Source: Aphrophora alni (lineage: Eukaryota > Arthropoda > Insecta > Hemiptera > Aphrophoridae). From it: DNA of 64,000 bases. Positions 14,801-27,655 of the stretch are shown piece after piece (within the stretch, counting starts at the first letter, position 1; the number at the start of each line of letters is the position of its first letter). The DNA is taken from assembly GCA_963513935.1 (NCBI GenBank), contig OY740768.1, forward strand, positions 46,905,142 through 46,969,141, in the 5' to 3' direction. The notes below the pieces were generated by a model that was not told the DNA's origin, ran no database searches, and saw nothing but the letters and a program-made list of their open reading frames with translations. The position numbers were made by a program, and so were the translations under genes.

Positions 14801-16741
14801 TGGAATTAAACTTTAAAAGACTAGTTATTCCTTCACTTAGATTAAATAGATAAGGAAACGACTTGACACATATACAATCTTATAATCTACTGGAATTAAA
14901 CTTTAAAAGACGAGTTATTCCTTCACTTAGATTAAATAGATAAGGAAACGACTTGACACATATACAATCTTATAATCTACTGGAATTAAACTTTAAAAGA
15001 CGAGTTATTCCTTCACTTAGATTAAATAGATAAGGAAACTACTTGACACATAGACAATCTTATAATCTACTGGAATTAAACTTTAAAAGACTAGTTATTC
15101 CTTCACTTAGATTAAATAGATAAGGAAACTACTTGACACATATACAATCTTATAATCTACTGGAATTAAACTTTAAAAGACGAGTTATTCCTTCACTTAG
15201 ATTAAATAGATAAGGAAACTACTTGACACATAGACAATCTTATAATCTACTGGAATTAAACTTTAAAAGACGAGTTATTCCTTCACTTAGATTAAATAGA
15301 TAAGGAAACTACTTGACACATAGACAATCTTATAATCTACTGGAATTAAACTTTAAAAGACGAGTTATTCCTTCACTTAGATTAAATAGATAAGGAAACT
15401 ACTTGACACATAGACAATCTTATAATCTACTGGAATTAAACTTTAAAAGACGAGTTATTCCTTCACTTAGATTAAATAGATAAGGAAACTACTTGACACA
15501 TAGACAATCTTATAATCTACTGGAATTAAACTTTAAAAGACTAGTTATTCCTTCACTTAGATTAAATAGATAAGGAAACGACTTGACACATATACAATCT
15601 TATAATCTACTGGAATTAAACTTTAAAAGACGAGTTATTCCTTCACTTAGATTAAATAGATAAGGAAACTACTTGACACATAGACAATCTTATAATCTAC
15701 TGGAATTAAACTTTAAAAGACGAGTTATTCCTTCACTTAGATTAAATAGATAAGGAAACTACTTGACACATAGACAATCTTATAATCTACTGGAATTAAA
15801 CTTTAAAAGACTAGTTATTCCTTCACTTAGATTAAATAGATAAGGAAACGACTTGACACATATACAATCTTATAATCTACTGGAATTAAACTTTAAAAGA
15901 CGAGTTATTCCTTCACTTAGATTAAATAGATAAGGAAACTACTTGACACATAGACAATCTTATAATCTACTGGAATTAAACTTTAAAAGACTAGTTATTC
16001 CTTCACTTAGATTAAATAGATAAGGAAACGACTTGACACATATACAATCTTATAATCTACTGGAATTAAACTTTAAAAGACGAGTTATTCCTTCACTTAG
16101 ATTAAATAGATAAGGAAACGACTTGACACATATACAATCTTATAATCTACTGGAATTAAACTTTAAAAGACGAGTTATTCCTTCACTTAGATTAAATAGA
16201 TAAGGAAACTACTTGACACATAGACAATCTTATAATCTACTGGAATTAAACTTTAAAAGACTAGTTATTCCTTCACTTAGATTAAATAGATAAGGAAACT
16301 ACTTGACACATATACAATCTTATAATCTACTGGAATTAAACTTTAAAAGACTAGTTATTCCTTCACTTAGATTAAATAGATAAGGAAACTACTTGACACA
16401 TAGACAATCTTATAATCTACTGGAATTAAACTTTAAAAGACTAGTTATTCCTTCACTTAGATTAAATAGATAAGGAAACTACTTGACACATAGACAATCT
16501 TATAATCTACTGGAATTAAACTTTAAAAGACGAGTTATTCCTTCACTTAGATTAAATAGATAAGGAAACTACTTGACACATATACAATCTTATAATCTAC
16601 TGGAATTAAACTTTAAAAGACGAGTTATTCCTTCACTTAGATTAAATAGATAAGGAAACTACTTGACACATAGACAATCTTATAATCTACTGGAATTAAA
16701 CTTTAAAAGACGAGTTATTCCTTCACTTAGATTAAATAGAT

Positions 16742-17551
16742 AAGGAAACTACTTGACACATATACAATCTTATAATCTACTGGAATTAAACTTTAAAAGA
16801 CGAGTTATTCCTTCACTTAGATTAAATAGATAAGGAAACTACTTGACACATATACAATCTTATAATCTACTGGAATTAAACTTTAAAAGACGAGTTATTC
16901 CTTCACTTAGATTAAATAGATAAGGAAACTACTTGACACATATACAATCTTATAATCTACTGGAATTAAACTTTAAAAGACGAGTTATTCCTTCACTTAG
17001 ATTAAATAGATAAGGAAACTACTTGACACATATACAATCTTATAATCTACTGGAATTAAACTTTAAAAGACGAGTTATTCCTTCACTTAGATTAAATAGA
17101 TAAGGAAACTACTTGACACATATACAATCTTATAATCTACTGGAATTAAACTTTAAAAGACGAGTTATTCCTTCACTTAGATTAAATAGATAAGGAAACT
17201 ACTTGACACATATACAATCTTATAATCTACTGGAATTAAACTTTAAAAGACGAGTTATTCCTTCACTTAGATTAAATAGATAAGGAAACTACTTGACACA
17301 TATACAATCTTATAATCTACTGGAATTAAACTTTAAAAGACGAGTTATTCCTTCACTTAGATTAAATAGATAAGGAAACTACTTGACACATATACAATCT
17401 TATAATCTACTGGAATTAAACTTTAAAAGACGAGTTATTCCTTCACTTAGATTAAATAGATAAGGAAACTACTTGACACATATACAATCTTATAATCTAC
17501 TGGAATTAAACTTTAAAAGACGAGTTATTCCTTCACTTAGATTAAATAGAT
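16742..17551. repeat. Run of nine identical TTG-type monomers
   Basis: Nine consecutive monomers carry T at 9, T at 22 and G at 61. Nothing else in the array is this uniform for that type. It lies in the 14.3-18.7 kb sector, where G at position 61 is common (35 of 49 monomers by my count). In the first 8.5 kb it is rare, about 9 of 95. This suggests recent local amplification of one variant. Confidence 0.75.
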
Positions 17552-20038
17552 AAGGAAACTACTTGACACATAGACAATCTTATAATCTACTGGAATTAAA
17601 CTTTAAAAGACGAGTTATTCCTTCACTTAGATTAAATAGATAAGGAAACTACTTGACACATATACAATCTTATAATCTACTGGAATTAAACTTTAAAAGA
17701 CGAGTTATTCCTTCACTTAGATTAAATAGATAAGGAAACTACTTGACACATAGACAATCTTATAATCTACTGGAATTAAACTTTAAAAGACGAGTTATTC
17801 CTTCACTTAGATTAAATAGATAAGGAAACTACTTGACACATAGACAATCTTATAATCTACTGGAATTAAACTTTAAAAGACGAGTTATTCCTTCACTTAG
17901 ATTAAATAGATAAGGAAACTACTTGACACATATACAATCTTATAATCTACTGGAATTAAACTTTAAAAGACTAGTTATTCCTTCACTTAGATTAAATAGA
18001 TAAGGAAACGACTTGACACATATACAATCTTATAATCTACTGGAATTAAACTTTAAAAGACGAGTTATTCCTTCACTTAGATTAAATAGATAAGGAAACT
18101 ACTTGACACATATACAATCTTATAATCTACTGGAATTAAACTTTAAAAGACTAGTTATTCCTTCACTTAGATTAAATAGATAAGGAAACTACTTGACACA
18201 TATACAATCTTATAATCTACTGGAATTAAACTTTAAAAGACGAGTTATTCCTTCACTTAGATTAAATAGATAAGGAAACTACTTGACACATATACAATCT
18301 TATAATCTACTGGAATTAAACTTTAAAAGACTAGTTATTCCTTCACTTAGATTAAATAGATAAGGAAACGACTTGACACATATACAATCTTATAATCTAC
18401 TGGAATTAAACTTTAAAAGACGAGTTATTCCTTCACTTAGATTAAATAGATAAGGAAACTACTTGACACATATACAATCTTATAATCTACTGGAATTAAA
18501 CTTTAAAAGACTAGTTATTCCTTCACTTAGATTAAATAGATAAGGAAACTACTTGACACATATACAATCTTATAATCTACTGGAATTAAACTTTAAAAGA
18601 CGAGTTATTCCTTCACTTAGATTAAATAGATAAGGAAACTACTTGACACATAGACAATCTTATAATCTACTGGAATTAAACTTTAAAAGACGAGTTATTC
18701 CTTCACTTAGATTAAATAGATAAGGAAACTACTTGACACATAGACAATCTTATAATCTACTGGAATTAAACTTTAAAAGACTAGTTATTCCTTCACTTAG
18801 ATTAAATAGATAAGGAAACTACTTGACACATAGACAATCTTATAATCTACTGGAATTAAACTTTAAAAGACTAGTTATTCCTTCACTTAGATTAAATAGA
18901 TAAGGAAACTACTTGACACATAGACAATCTTATAATCTACTGGAATTAAACTTTAAAAGACGAGTTATTCCTTCACTTAGATTAAATAGATAAGGAAACT
19001 ACTTGACACATAGACAATCTTATAATCTACTGGAATTAAACTTTAAAAGACTAGTTATTCCTTCACTTAGATTAAATAGATAAGGAAACTACTTGACACA
19101 TAGACAATCTTATAATCTACTGGAATTAAACTTTAAAAGACTAGTTATTCCTTCACTTAGATTAAATAGATAAGGAAACTACTTGACACATAGACAATCT
19201 TATAATCTACTGGAATTAAACTTTAAAAGACTAGTTATTCCTTCACTTAGATTAAATAGATAAGGAAACTACTTGACACATAGACAATCTTATAATCTAC
19301 TGGAATTAAACTTTAAAAGACTAGTTATTCCTTCACTTAGATTAAATAGATAAGGAAACTACTTGACACATAGACAATCTTATAATCTACTGGAATTAAA
19401 CTTTAAAAGACTAGTTATTCCTTCACTTAGATTAAATAGATAAGGAAACTACTTGACACATAGACAATCTTATAATCTACTGGAATTAAACTTTAAAAGA
19501 CTAGTTATTCCTTCACTTAGATTAAATAGATAAGGAAACTACTTGACACATAGACAATCTTATAATCTACTGGAATTAAACTTTAAAAGACTAGTTATTC
19601 CTTCACTTAGATTAAATAGATAAGGAAACGACTTGACACATATACAATCTTATAATCTACTGGAATTAAACTTTAAAAGACTAGTTATTCCTTCACTTAG
19701 ATTAAATAGATAAGGAAACTACTTGACACATAGACAATCTTATAATCTACTGGAATTAAACTTTAAAAGACTAGTTATTCCTTCACTTAGATTAAATAGA
19801 TAAGGAAACTACTTGACACATAGACAATCTTATAATCTACTGGAATTAAACTTTAAAAGACTAGTTATTCCTTCACTTAGATTAAATAGATAAGGAAACT
19901 ACTTGACACATAGACAATCTTATAATCTACTGGAATTAAACTTTAAAAGACGAGTTATTCCTTCACTTAGATTAAATAGATAAGGAAACTACTTGACACA
20001 TAGACAATCTTATAATCTACTGGAATTAAACTTTAAAA

Positions 20039-20183
20039 TCAGGATTTATAACATTTACTTTCAGTTACGCTTTTCTCACTTAATCGTTAACGGTAAACTA
20101 ATTTCAAACGTAACAAGATATGATGTCTACTTTTCAATAGTGTGTATGATTTTAAAGTTTTGTGTTACAAACTAAATTTTTAA
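20039..20183. other. Flank of the satellite, no feature seen
   Basis: The satellite stops abruptly after CTTTAAAA at 20038 and AT-rich single-copy-looking sequence follows. An open frame runs across the junction (19993-20175), but it is half satellite and has no coding character. Confidence 0.6.
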
Positions 20184-20430
20184 TGAACTTCAGACTAATA
20201 ATTTAACTCTTCCTACTTAGAAAACCTTTTTCATATTACTATTTATAAATGTTTAACGAGGTATGAACTGGGTTTCCAGAATGCAAAGAATTCTTGGTGG
20301 ACGTAAAAGTTATTTTCCTTAAGCTTTAACAAGCAATTCTGAACGTGGGAAACATTTAAACCGACATCAAACGATCTTTTCAACAAAGAAAAGGACAATC
20401 AGCTTTGGAACGAAGAGTTTATATTCGGTT
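20184..20430. repeat. Interspersed repeat family A, copy 1
   Basis: This stretch aligns in direct orientation with 27437-27655. Shared landmarks in order are CTTCAGAC, CTACTT, TAAATGTTTAAC before AGGTATGA, AGAATTCTT, GGACGTAAAAGT, CAATTCTG followed by ACGTG, and CTTTTCAACAAA. Divergence is substantial and there are several small indels. No coding frame is visible. It may be a non-autonomous transposon fragment of unknown class. Confidence 0.6.
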
Positions 20431-21649
20431 AATTAAAGGACTCAGCTGGAATGAAATGTTTTTTGTGAATTTTCAAACGAGTTTGGAAATATTTTCTTTT
20501 GTTTAGGAAAAAAACTAGTAGTTATACATGAGTCTATCTGTTGAGAGTAATTCAATCAGAAATAAAGTATTTATAAGTTTTGTTTTATAGTACTATGGTT
20601 TATTGTTTCATTTTAACACAATATGTTTGTCTTAATAATCACACTTTGCAATCTACGAAAAGATAGAATGGAAATCGATAGTCCTCACTTGGTACCCAAT
20701 AACTATTTTCGTTTTTTGAAAATATAAAAAACAAACTGTTATACTTACTTTAAATTAATTGTCAACGTATTTTTTTGTAATTATTCGTTAATTCCTAACG
20801 GTATTGTCCTGATAAATCCATTTTGTTGGATCGGTTAAAGATTTAATACATTTATGATACTTGTTTTTTGCCCATATATTATTTGGGCTACGGAAAACAG
20901 AACCACATCTTTCGATAATCACAAAGACAGATTAAGTTTATAATAATCAAAACTATACTAATTGTAGTTTTGATCTGAACATTGCAAAAGAATTATTTTG
21001 AGCAATTATTAAGGCAATAATTAACAATTGATTACATGAGTCATAGATAATAACGAAGAAATAACCATGAAATCAATACATCCATTACTAAGATATAAAT
21101 GTAAGTAAATAATTTATAGCTTTCAGTAAATTCTATATGATATAGCTTTTAGTAAATAGTATGGTGATTACACGAGCAATTGTTCCAAATTCTCACGTGC
21201 TAGCTAGATAATAGGTTCACAAATTTACAGTAAAATCACAGATGTTCATGTTTACACATAACTGACTCACTGTTTTGTTGTTCAATTGCATTCAGATTAT
21301 ACTTTATTTATGATTGCATCTTACTTTGTATGACTATTGTGTAGAGCACACAACAATAAATTATTCTGTGGATCTGAAATTGATAAATAAACATCGTTTC
21401 TTTTAGAAATAAATTATTTCTTAAAACTGTATTTAACAGGAAAATAAATTTTGACTTACTGTTGAGGACGAATGATGAACCTAAGATATTCGTTTTGTTG
21501 TTTTTCGTAAGTGAGCTATAAATTTGAAAATATGCCCGCATTGTACAGTAGTATAGTAGTATAATTTTTCACGAATTATTGTATTATTATTTTAACTTTT
21601 TTATCTACGTAAAGTTTGAAACCAGTGTATTTTATCTTCTTTTTCGTCA
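20431..21649. other. AT-rich intergenic sequence, no feature seen
   Basis: The base composition is strongly AT-rich on both strands. The longest open frame (21308-21541, minus) has low-complexity hydrophobic content and no recognisable motif. Confidence 0.6.
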
Positions 21650-24250
21650 TTTAAATGATCAAAACCCAAAAAACCGTTGAAGTTGCCTTAGTTAAAGGAA
21701 GGATAGGCATGGCTTGACAGAGCCAGAATGTTTTAAAGAAATCGTAATGCCTTGAGCGAGAGAGTCATCTCTGAAATAATTCCCCTAGTTTCGCAATGTT
21801 TGAATGTCCTGAATGACTCTTCAGAAGCTGAAAAAAAAGTGTTAGAATGTAAAGTAGAAATAGGTCATTAAAATAAGCAATGAAATAAATAAAAAGAATT
21901 GTATGGTTTTATTGCAGAGAATACTTTAGCTGAGGAAAAGAAATGCAATGATTTATTTATTGAAAACCGAAGTCTGAAGGATGAAATGACTTAAATCCTT
22001 TATACAAAAATAATGATTTTTCAAAAATAAAAACCATTCAATATGATAGCTTTTCTCCACCCTTAAATTTAAGTGAAACACGATAATACAAAATTTTCAT
22101 TTCCCTCAAACTGTGTAAAACAAAGAGTGGTTGGAAATTTCATTTTCTAATTTAAAATAGTCTGGAATAAGTTGTACAAAATATTTCAAATTTTACAGTA
22201 GATATTGCTATAAATGATATTGTAATTATTATGGGAGGTACAAATGACGTAGGGTAAAAAACTAAAGATGAAAAGATTGATGCCTAAGAATATTATTTGT
22301 ACCTTAGTAAACGCTAATTAATGTATCAACAAGTTCTTATTTGATAAGATGTATGTAATTTAAATAATGTAATCTATGACAAAATCAAGGCTTATTTAAA
22401 AACTATTAGAGACAACAATATGATGTTATTTGATATAAATAGTTTTTTTTTGTGAGACAATATTATACCAGGAATGGCATACATTTGTCCAATTTCGGAA
22501 AACGTAAAGCATCACTGAAACTATCAGAACTGGTAAAATTATGTAGTAAACCAAGCAAACCAAATCAATTTTATAGTCAATTCCTCTCCACCACGACACA
22601 AAGCATCCAAGAGGAAAGATATACTGCAAACATTAAATTATATAGTGAGCAGAATTTGAATATTTCAATTTATAATCATCTTTTTCAGGCAAAACAATTA
22701 CATTGAGACAGGGTCACGGAGAGATAGAACAGTGCAGTGCAGGGCAATGCAGCTATCTAAATGAAATTGTAGACGACAAATAGGGAAACACTAACTTCAA
22801 TTTAAATATTTTTGCATACAATATTAGAAAAATAAATAAAAAAGTATATAAATTTTTGATTTAAAAAAAATCAAATTTTGATAAACCTCAGAGTTATCTG
22901 TATTGCGAAACATGGATGTAACTAGAATTAACTGAATATTTTTCAACGCTATAAAGTAGGTGCTTGTTTTTCCCTTTGCGGAACAAATAGAGGATGGAGA
23001 AAATACTTATTTGATTTCAGAGGTAAAAATAAATGATAAACATTCGTGTATAATGGTATCTATGTACAGAGCTCATGATTGAGATTTTTGTATTTTTATG
23101 GAGAAATTAAAACATTTGTTTAACAAAATATTTAAGCATTAAAAAAAAAAGCAATTTTAACAGATGATTTTAACATAAAAATTGTCAAAGATAATTTAAT
23201 AATACATTTTAAACAACCAAAGAGAATAATTTCTTAATAATCGACATTCATTTATAATATATTCAAACATATTAAACCAGTAAACGTAAATAATTAAAAA
23301 CCTGGTTTATTAGAACATAAGAGTCTCTCAGTTCACGTTTAAATTTTAAAACAAAACAATTTTAGACATTAAACCAAACTACAAGACAATTATAATGAAA
23401 CACATTTGCAACTTTTTACCTGTAAGTTATGGATGGAAGGTTTATCTGAATTTTTATTTAAAGGTTCTTTGATAGATGTAATTATGCATCCTTTTCTACA
23501 AGTTTTAATCATAGTTTTGATGTAGCATTTCTTCTTAACAATTTAAAAGCCTCTAGATGTTTAAACATTGTTCTATGAATGACAAATGATACTGACGTCT
23601 TCAGTCCAAAAGGCGAGTGTTGTATGATTTTTTTTTAAATCCAAAAAACTCTCTTAATTACAAACACAGTTAATATTTCAAAATAAGTATTGTAAAATTT
23701 TGAAAAGAGTTTTAATGGCATATATATTTGAGTTCCGAGAACAAGTTTGCGGAAATCTGGAAAATAATTCATAGAGAAACTGGAAAAATCACTGTCAGAA
23801 TGTATGGTGTTAACACAGAGACCCCAGATGTATTCCAAATACATTTAATAAAATCTTTGTTAAAGTTAGAGATAGTATGAATTTAGAACCTGTCGATATT
23901 TCAGCAATACTTTTTTTTAACAAAGGAGTTTCAAACTGCTTTTCCTTCATTCTACCAGTCCCAATAAAATTTGTAAAATCATAATGAATTTTATAACCAT
24001 GAAATTTCTTGACGTTAATAATATTCCAACATCAGTTCTAAAAGTTAATGCGTATGTTATTTAAACACCACTGTCATATCTTATAAATGATTGATAAAAT
24101 CAGACATATAAACATCTTTTTAAAAATGCTGACAGTAACGAAATTACGAACTATTGGCCTATTTCACTTATTCAGTTTTTTTAATATTTCAAAAATCAAT
24201 GGTAAATAGAATTTTTGATTTACTAGAATTTCCGTTTTGCTCATAATTAT
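21650..24250 (+). pseudogene. Dead non-LTR retrotransposon (SGNH block, endonuclease, reverse transcriptase)
   Basis: Conceptual translation, jumping between frames, gives landmarks in the order expected of some insect LINEs. A lysine/glutamate-rich coiled-coil-like stretch comes first (about 21820-21990). A block reading VIIMGGTNDVG at 22222-22254 and RNGIHLSNFGKRK near 22468-22506 match the oxyanion and Asp-His blocks of SGNH hydrolases. Endonuclease-like scraps follow from about 22800 to 23330 (NIRKINKK, then CETWM). Last comes the reverse-transcriptase block TNYWPISL at 24147-24170, followed by VNRIFDLLEF. Stops and frameshifts occur every few tens of codons, so it is long dead. The end points are approximate. 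The catalytic YADD block was not found, so the 3' part is lost or unrecognisable. Confidence 0.62.
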
Positions 24251-25394
24251 TATATTCACTTACCGTCTTGCAACACTGTTATTCCAGTCTTTTTGTTAAT
24301 TACGACACGTTTCTGGACTTAGTCTATCTTCGGGTCTTCAAAATACATTAATGCATAAAAACGAATTCATACAACACAATTATACTCGTAAACATAAAAG
24401 GCAATGCCTTGAAGGAACCTTCAGTAGGTCTCATAGTATAGCTATGTCACATACTGGCACGGAGTTACATGTTTATTCCTGTCAAATAATGATCTTATCA
24501 ACTCAAGTGTGAACGGCTTCAAATCGTTTATTAAAATCTTTCAAGACAGCTCATGTGTATTCTGTTAAACTTTTATAAATTTGATAATCTCTTACCAGAA
24601 CCATGTATTTGGCCTTATTACAGTTATTCATTATCTGCATTTTTTATTTATGTTGTGGTATTCGTGGTCACTGTTATTGATGTGCCCATTGAAATTCAAG
24701 GTCAGGATATTTCATTGCTTTTAGTGTTCTTGGTATCATATTTTGACAGAGTGTTCTGTTTAGTTGCATTTTCTTATCTTAAGAGGTACTGAATACTTTT
24801 CTGCTCTTATTGTCATTTTACGTACCTGAACCAGTTTTAGGTGGATTTTCTTCGGCCATGCTTATAGACTTAAATAAAAATAAAAAAATATAACGGAATT
24901 ATTAATCTAAACCTAATTTTAAAGATATGACGTAATTAGGTGTATTATTGGGTAATTGTAGTAATTATTTAACGGTTTTTTAATATTTCAAGATGCTGAA
25001 ACAAACATAGATTAATTAACAGATCAATGGTAAATTTTCTTTGAAAACCTCTTCTACCCAATTACAAAAATAATTTGTCAAAGTAAGCTAAAATTCTCCA
25101 TTACTTATAACAATCAGTGTTACAAACGTTTTTATTTTTGTTTCATAATGAAAACCATTTTCAGAACTTACATTCACTTTTGTTAATAATTCATGATTTC
25201 AGATTGGAAAAGTTTAAAGTTAAAGTTACTGTTTTAATCAACTTCACATTGTTTCTATTATTAAAAAAAACAATATTCAACATTTTCAAAAAATCATTTC
25301 GTACACTGATAATACCATTTACGTTTCATATAATCCTTCATTATTGTGAAATTCTATGTTACAAATTAATAGACTTGGACCATCTATAAAATGT
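24251..25394. other. AT-rich sequence, no convincing gene
   Basis: Two open frames (24553-24792 and 25117-25389, plus) encode hydrophobic or lysine/phenylalanine-rich peptides. I recognise no motif or splice context for either. They are probably chance openings in AT-rich DNA, or further decay of the LINE upstream. Confidence 0.5.
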
Positions 25395-26010
25395 TTAATT
25401 ATAGAAAATGAAACTAAATAATAAGCTAAAGAATTCAAAAAATATACTTTGAGGAATCTTTCTCTCCAACTCTAGGTTAGGAAAGGGAATTGAACTTCGA
25501 CGTGTCGCTGTGGTTTTGCTGTTCAGTCCTGTTGTCGCGCTGTAGTTGTCCCCCTTTTTCCACTGCCCACGGTACATTGCTTTGTAGTTCTTGAATCTTT
25601 GAATTGATCATATAGAACGGTTTTGGTTCCTGGCTATTGCAGCTCGTTGAATTTCCATCTGGACCGTATCTACAACGGCTCGAATTAGTCAGGGTGACAT
25701 ATATAGCACACAGATTGTGATCTCAGTTCGAACTCTTCTAACTAAAACATACAAGCTATATTTATATGACTCTTATCAGTTAATGGGTGGTGGGCACTTT
25801 TGCCCCCTTCACTAACAAGCAGAGTCTGTCACATGCCGTCTGTGGTCATGCGATAATTAAAAACGGAATAGGTAATGCTGCAGGATTAGGACCCATACGT
25901 GGATTACTGCGGACTCAACACGCCCATGGGGAGTGTCATGGCTTAGCACGCCCATGCGACGAGTAGGGCAGATGTCGTCAAACTGTCTGATTAACGCTTT
26001 GATTTGATTT
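25395..26010. other. GC-richer island of unknown origin
   Basis: Composition rises clearly above the surroundings. The block holds repeated ACGCCCATG motifs (about 25920-25960) and many CpG dinucleotides. Open frames are short (the longest is 25395-25577, minus). There is no tRNA box, splice pattern or transposase motif I can recognise. It may be a decayed mobile element or a fragment of a non-coding exon. Confidence 0.4.
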
Positions 26011-27436
26011 ATATGAAACGTAGGGTAAAAATCACATTATTTAAAAGATTCTTCATATTGAGAACAAATGTGAAACAACGGTTACAAAATTCAACCTATT
26101 TTTTAGAACATTTTAATGAAAACAGGCTGTTGTTATAATCGTAGTATATCAAGTATGAATTTTAGAACGTGTTCCTTAGTATATTATATGTATGGTAAAT
26201 TTTACAATATTGATATACAGTATTGTATAATATAGCGCTATTGAATATAATTGTAAAATAATCTATATCAATGATAATATTTAATATTTACTAAGATAGT
26301 TTCAGTAATGCACCTGGTTAAGACCAGCTGTTATTAAACTAAATTCAAGTCCATAGCATAACAACCTTTGAAGAACCTAGGCCTGCTAGATGGCTTTATA
26401 ATAACTTTGTTATTCCTACATAGAACTTTTCATCGCCGTTCTATCATTCTCAACCAGAGTAGCTATCACCTGTACACCGTGAGCCCCCACTGAGAATGAA
26501 CCAAGAACCTCTGATTTGTGAAGGAATCAGTAAAAAAAATGCTAAACAGAAACCGCGGGTTCTAAAAATATTAAAGTTAAAAATCAATTACATATGGAAA
26601 ATACTTATGTACGACGTAATACAACAAAATATAAACTAAAACTAATACTAGTAAATTATTAATAATTTATCCATTAGTTTAGTTTAATATAAACATTATA
26701 TTTATCGATTAATTAATGTTCTATTGTAACCAATTAGAAACCTTTTGAGACAATATAGGTATTAGATTAATATCTAACGAAAAATTAAACAGCTATTTTA
26801 TGCCTTTTAAAGTTGTACTAGTAAACAAGCAACATTACAAGCAACTACAGTTACAAAGTAATGAATTATTTACAGTATAAAATAACTAAGTAATTTAATA
26901 AATACAACAGACATAGTAATATATTAACCTTTTGTTACCCCCGCCGTATTAATTCACTTATAAATAATTACTGTCGATTTCATATTTCCTGATATTTTCA
27001 ATAATGATTGAAACTAAATCCGAATTAAAAAGATGGTTTAGATAAAAGAACTCATTTATAATTTTGTTTTTATAATTTTGACTCATTCAGTAGATTATAT
27101 TAATTATAATATAGTTTTTTTAGATTAATAATAATTAATTAATGATAAAAGTCATTAAAGCACTAATTTTATTTGACAAAGACCTTGTTAAACAAGTTTT
27201 TATTTGACTTATATTAATTTGTATTTGGGTTTATATTATTTTGTATAATTAGATTAAATAAAGGAGGGGAACGACATGATTTCCAAAAAATTTAACTTCA
27301 CTATCTGCAGTAAAAATGATAAACCCTTGATTCATGAAACAAATCTTCAGTAAGATATGACTCTTACATCGCTCAACACAAACATAAAGTAAATAGTCAC
27401 TTTAGAATTATGTTTAGGAATTAAAAATTAAAATAA
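26011..27436. other. AT-rich sequence, nothing recognised
   Basis: No open frame of note and no structured repeat was seen. A slightly GC-richer patch lies at about 26320-26530 without coding sense. Confidence 0.55.
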
Positions 27437-27655
27437 AGTTCAGACACTCACCCTACTTGGAGAAACAGGCGTACTTTACCGAATATAAATATTTAACTAG
27501 GTATGATCTGAGTCTGCTGAATTAAAGAGAATTCTTTATGGATGTAAAAGTCTTTGCCAAAATAAGCCAATTCTGGACGTGATGAATATTGTAATGTTGT
27601 AAAGGATCAAAAAATCCTTTCAACAAAAAGAGCAATTTTAAAGTTAGAGTTTGTT
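27437..27655. repeat. Interspersed repeat family A, copy 2
   Basis: This is the direct-orientation partner of 20184-20430, with the same ordered landmarks: GTTCAGAC, CTACTTGG, TATTTAACTAGGTATGA, AGAATTCTTTATGGATGTAA, CCAATTCTGGACGTG and CCTTTCAACAAA. Its presence here shows that the sequence beside the satellite is itself repetitive. Confidence 0.6.

Larger units (their letters stand above)
1..20038. repeat. 90-bp satellite array (222 full monomers plus partial)
   Basis: The monomer starts with AAGGAAAC and is repeated head to tail with no spacers. A single 1-bp insertion near 3177 (three A instead of two in the ACAATCT segment) shifts the phase. After it, monomers start at 90k+2 and the last, partial one covers 19982-20038. 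The array starts at the window edge, so its left end is not seen. Variation is almost confined to three two-state sites: monomer position 9 (T/G), 22 (G/T) and 61 (T/G). The only private changes I found are the insertion and A-to-G changes at 5475 and 7065. No frame stays open along the monomer. Each monomer has a weak dyad: TAGT and TTCCTT at 61-72 face AAGGAA and ACTA at the start of the next monomer. This is typical of heterochromatic satellite; a centromeric role is possible but not shown. Confidence 0.98.

Noticed and set aside
1..20038. CRISPR-like direct repeats
   Set aside because: The 90-bp units abut without spacers, the background is eukaryotic and no cas-like gene is present. It is a satellite.
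22426..22706. Host gene encoded by overlapping frames at 22426-22629 (minus) and 22452-22706 (plus)
   Set aside because: The plus frame is the SGNH block of the dead LINE and the minus frame is its shadow.
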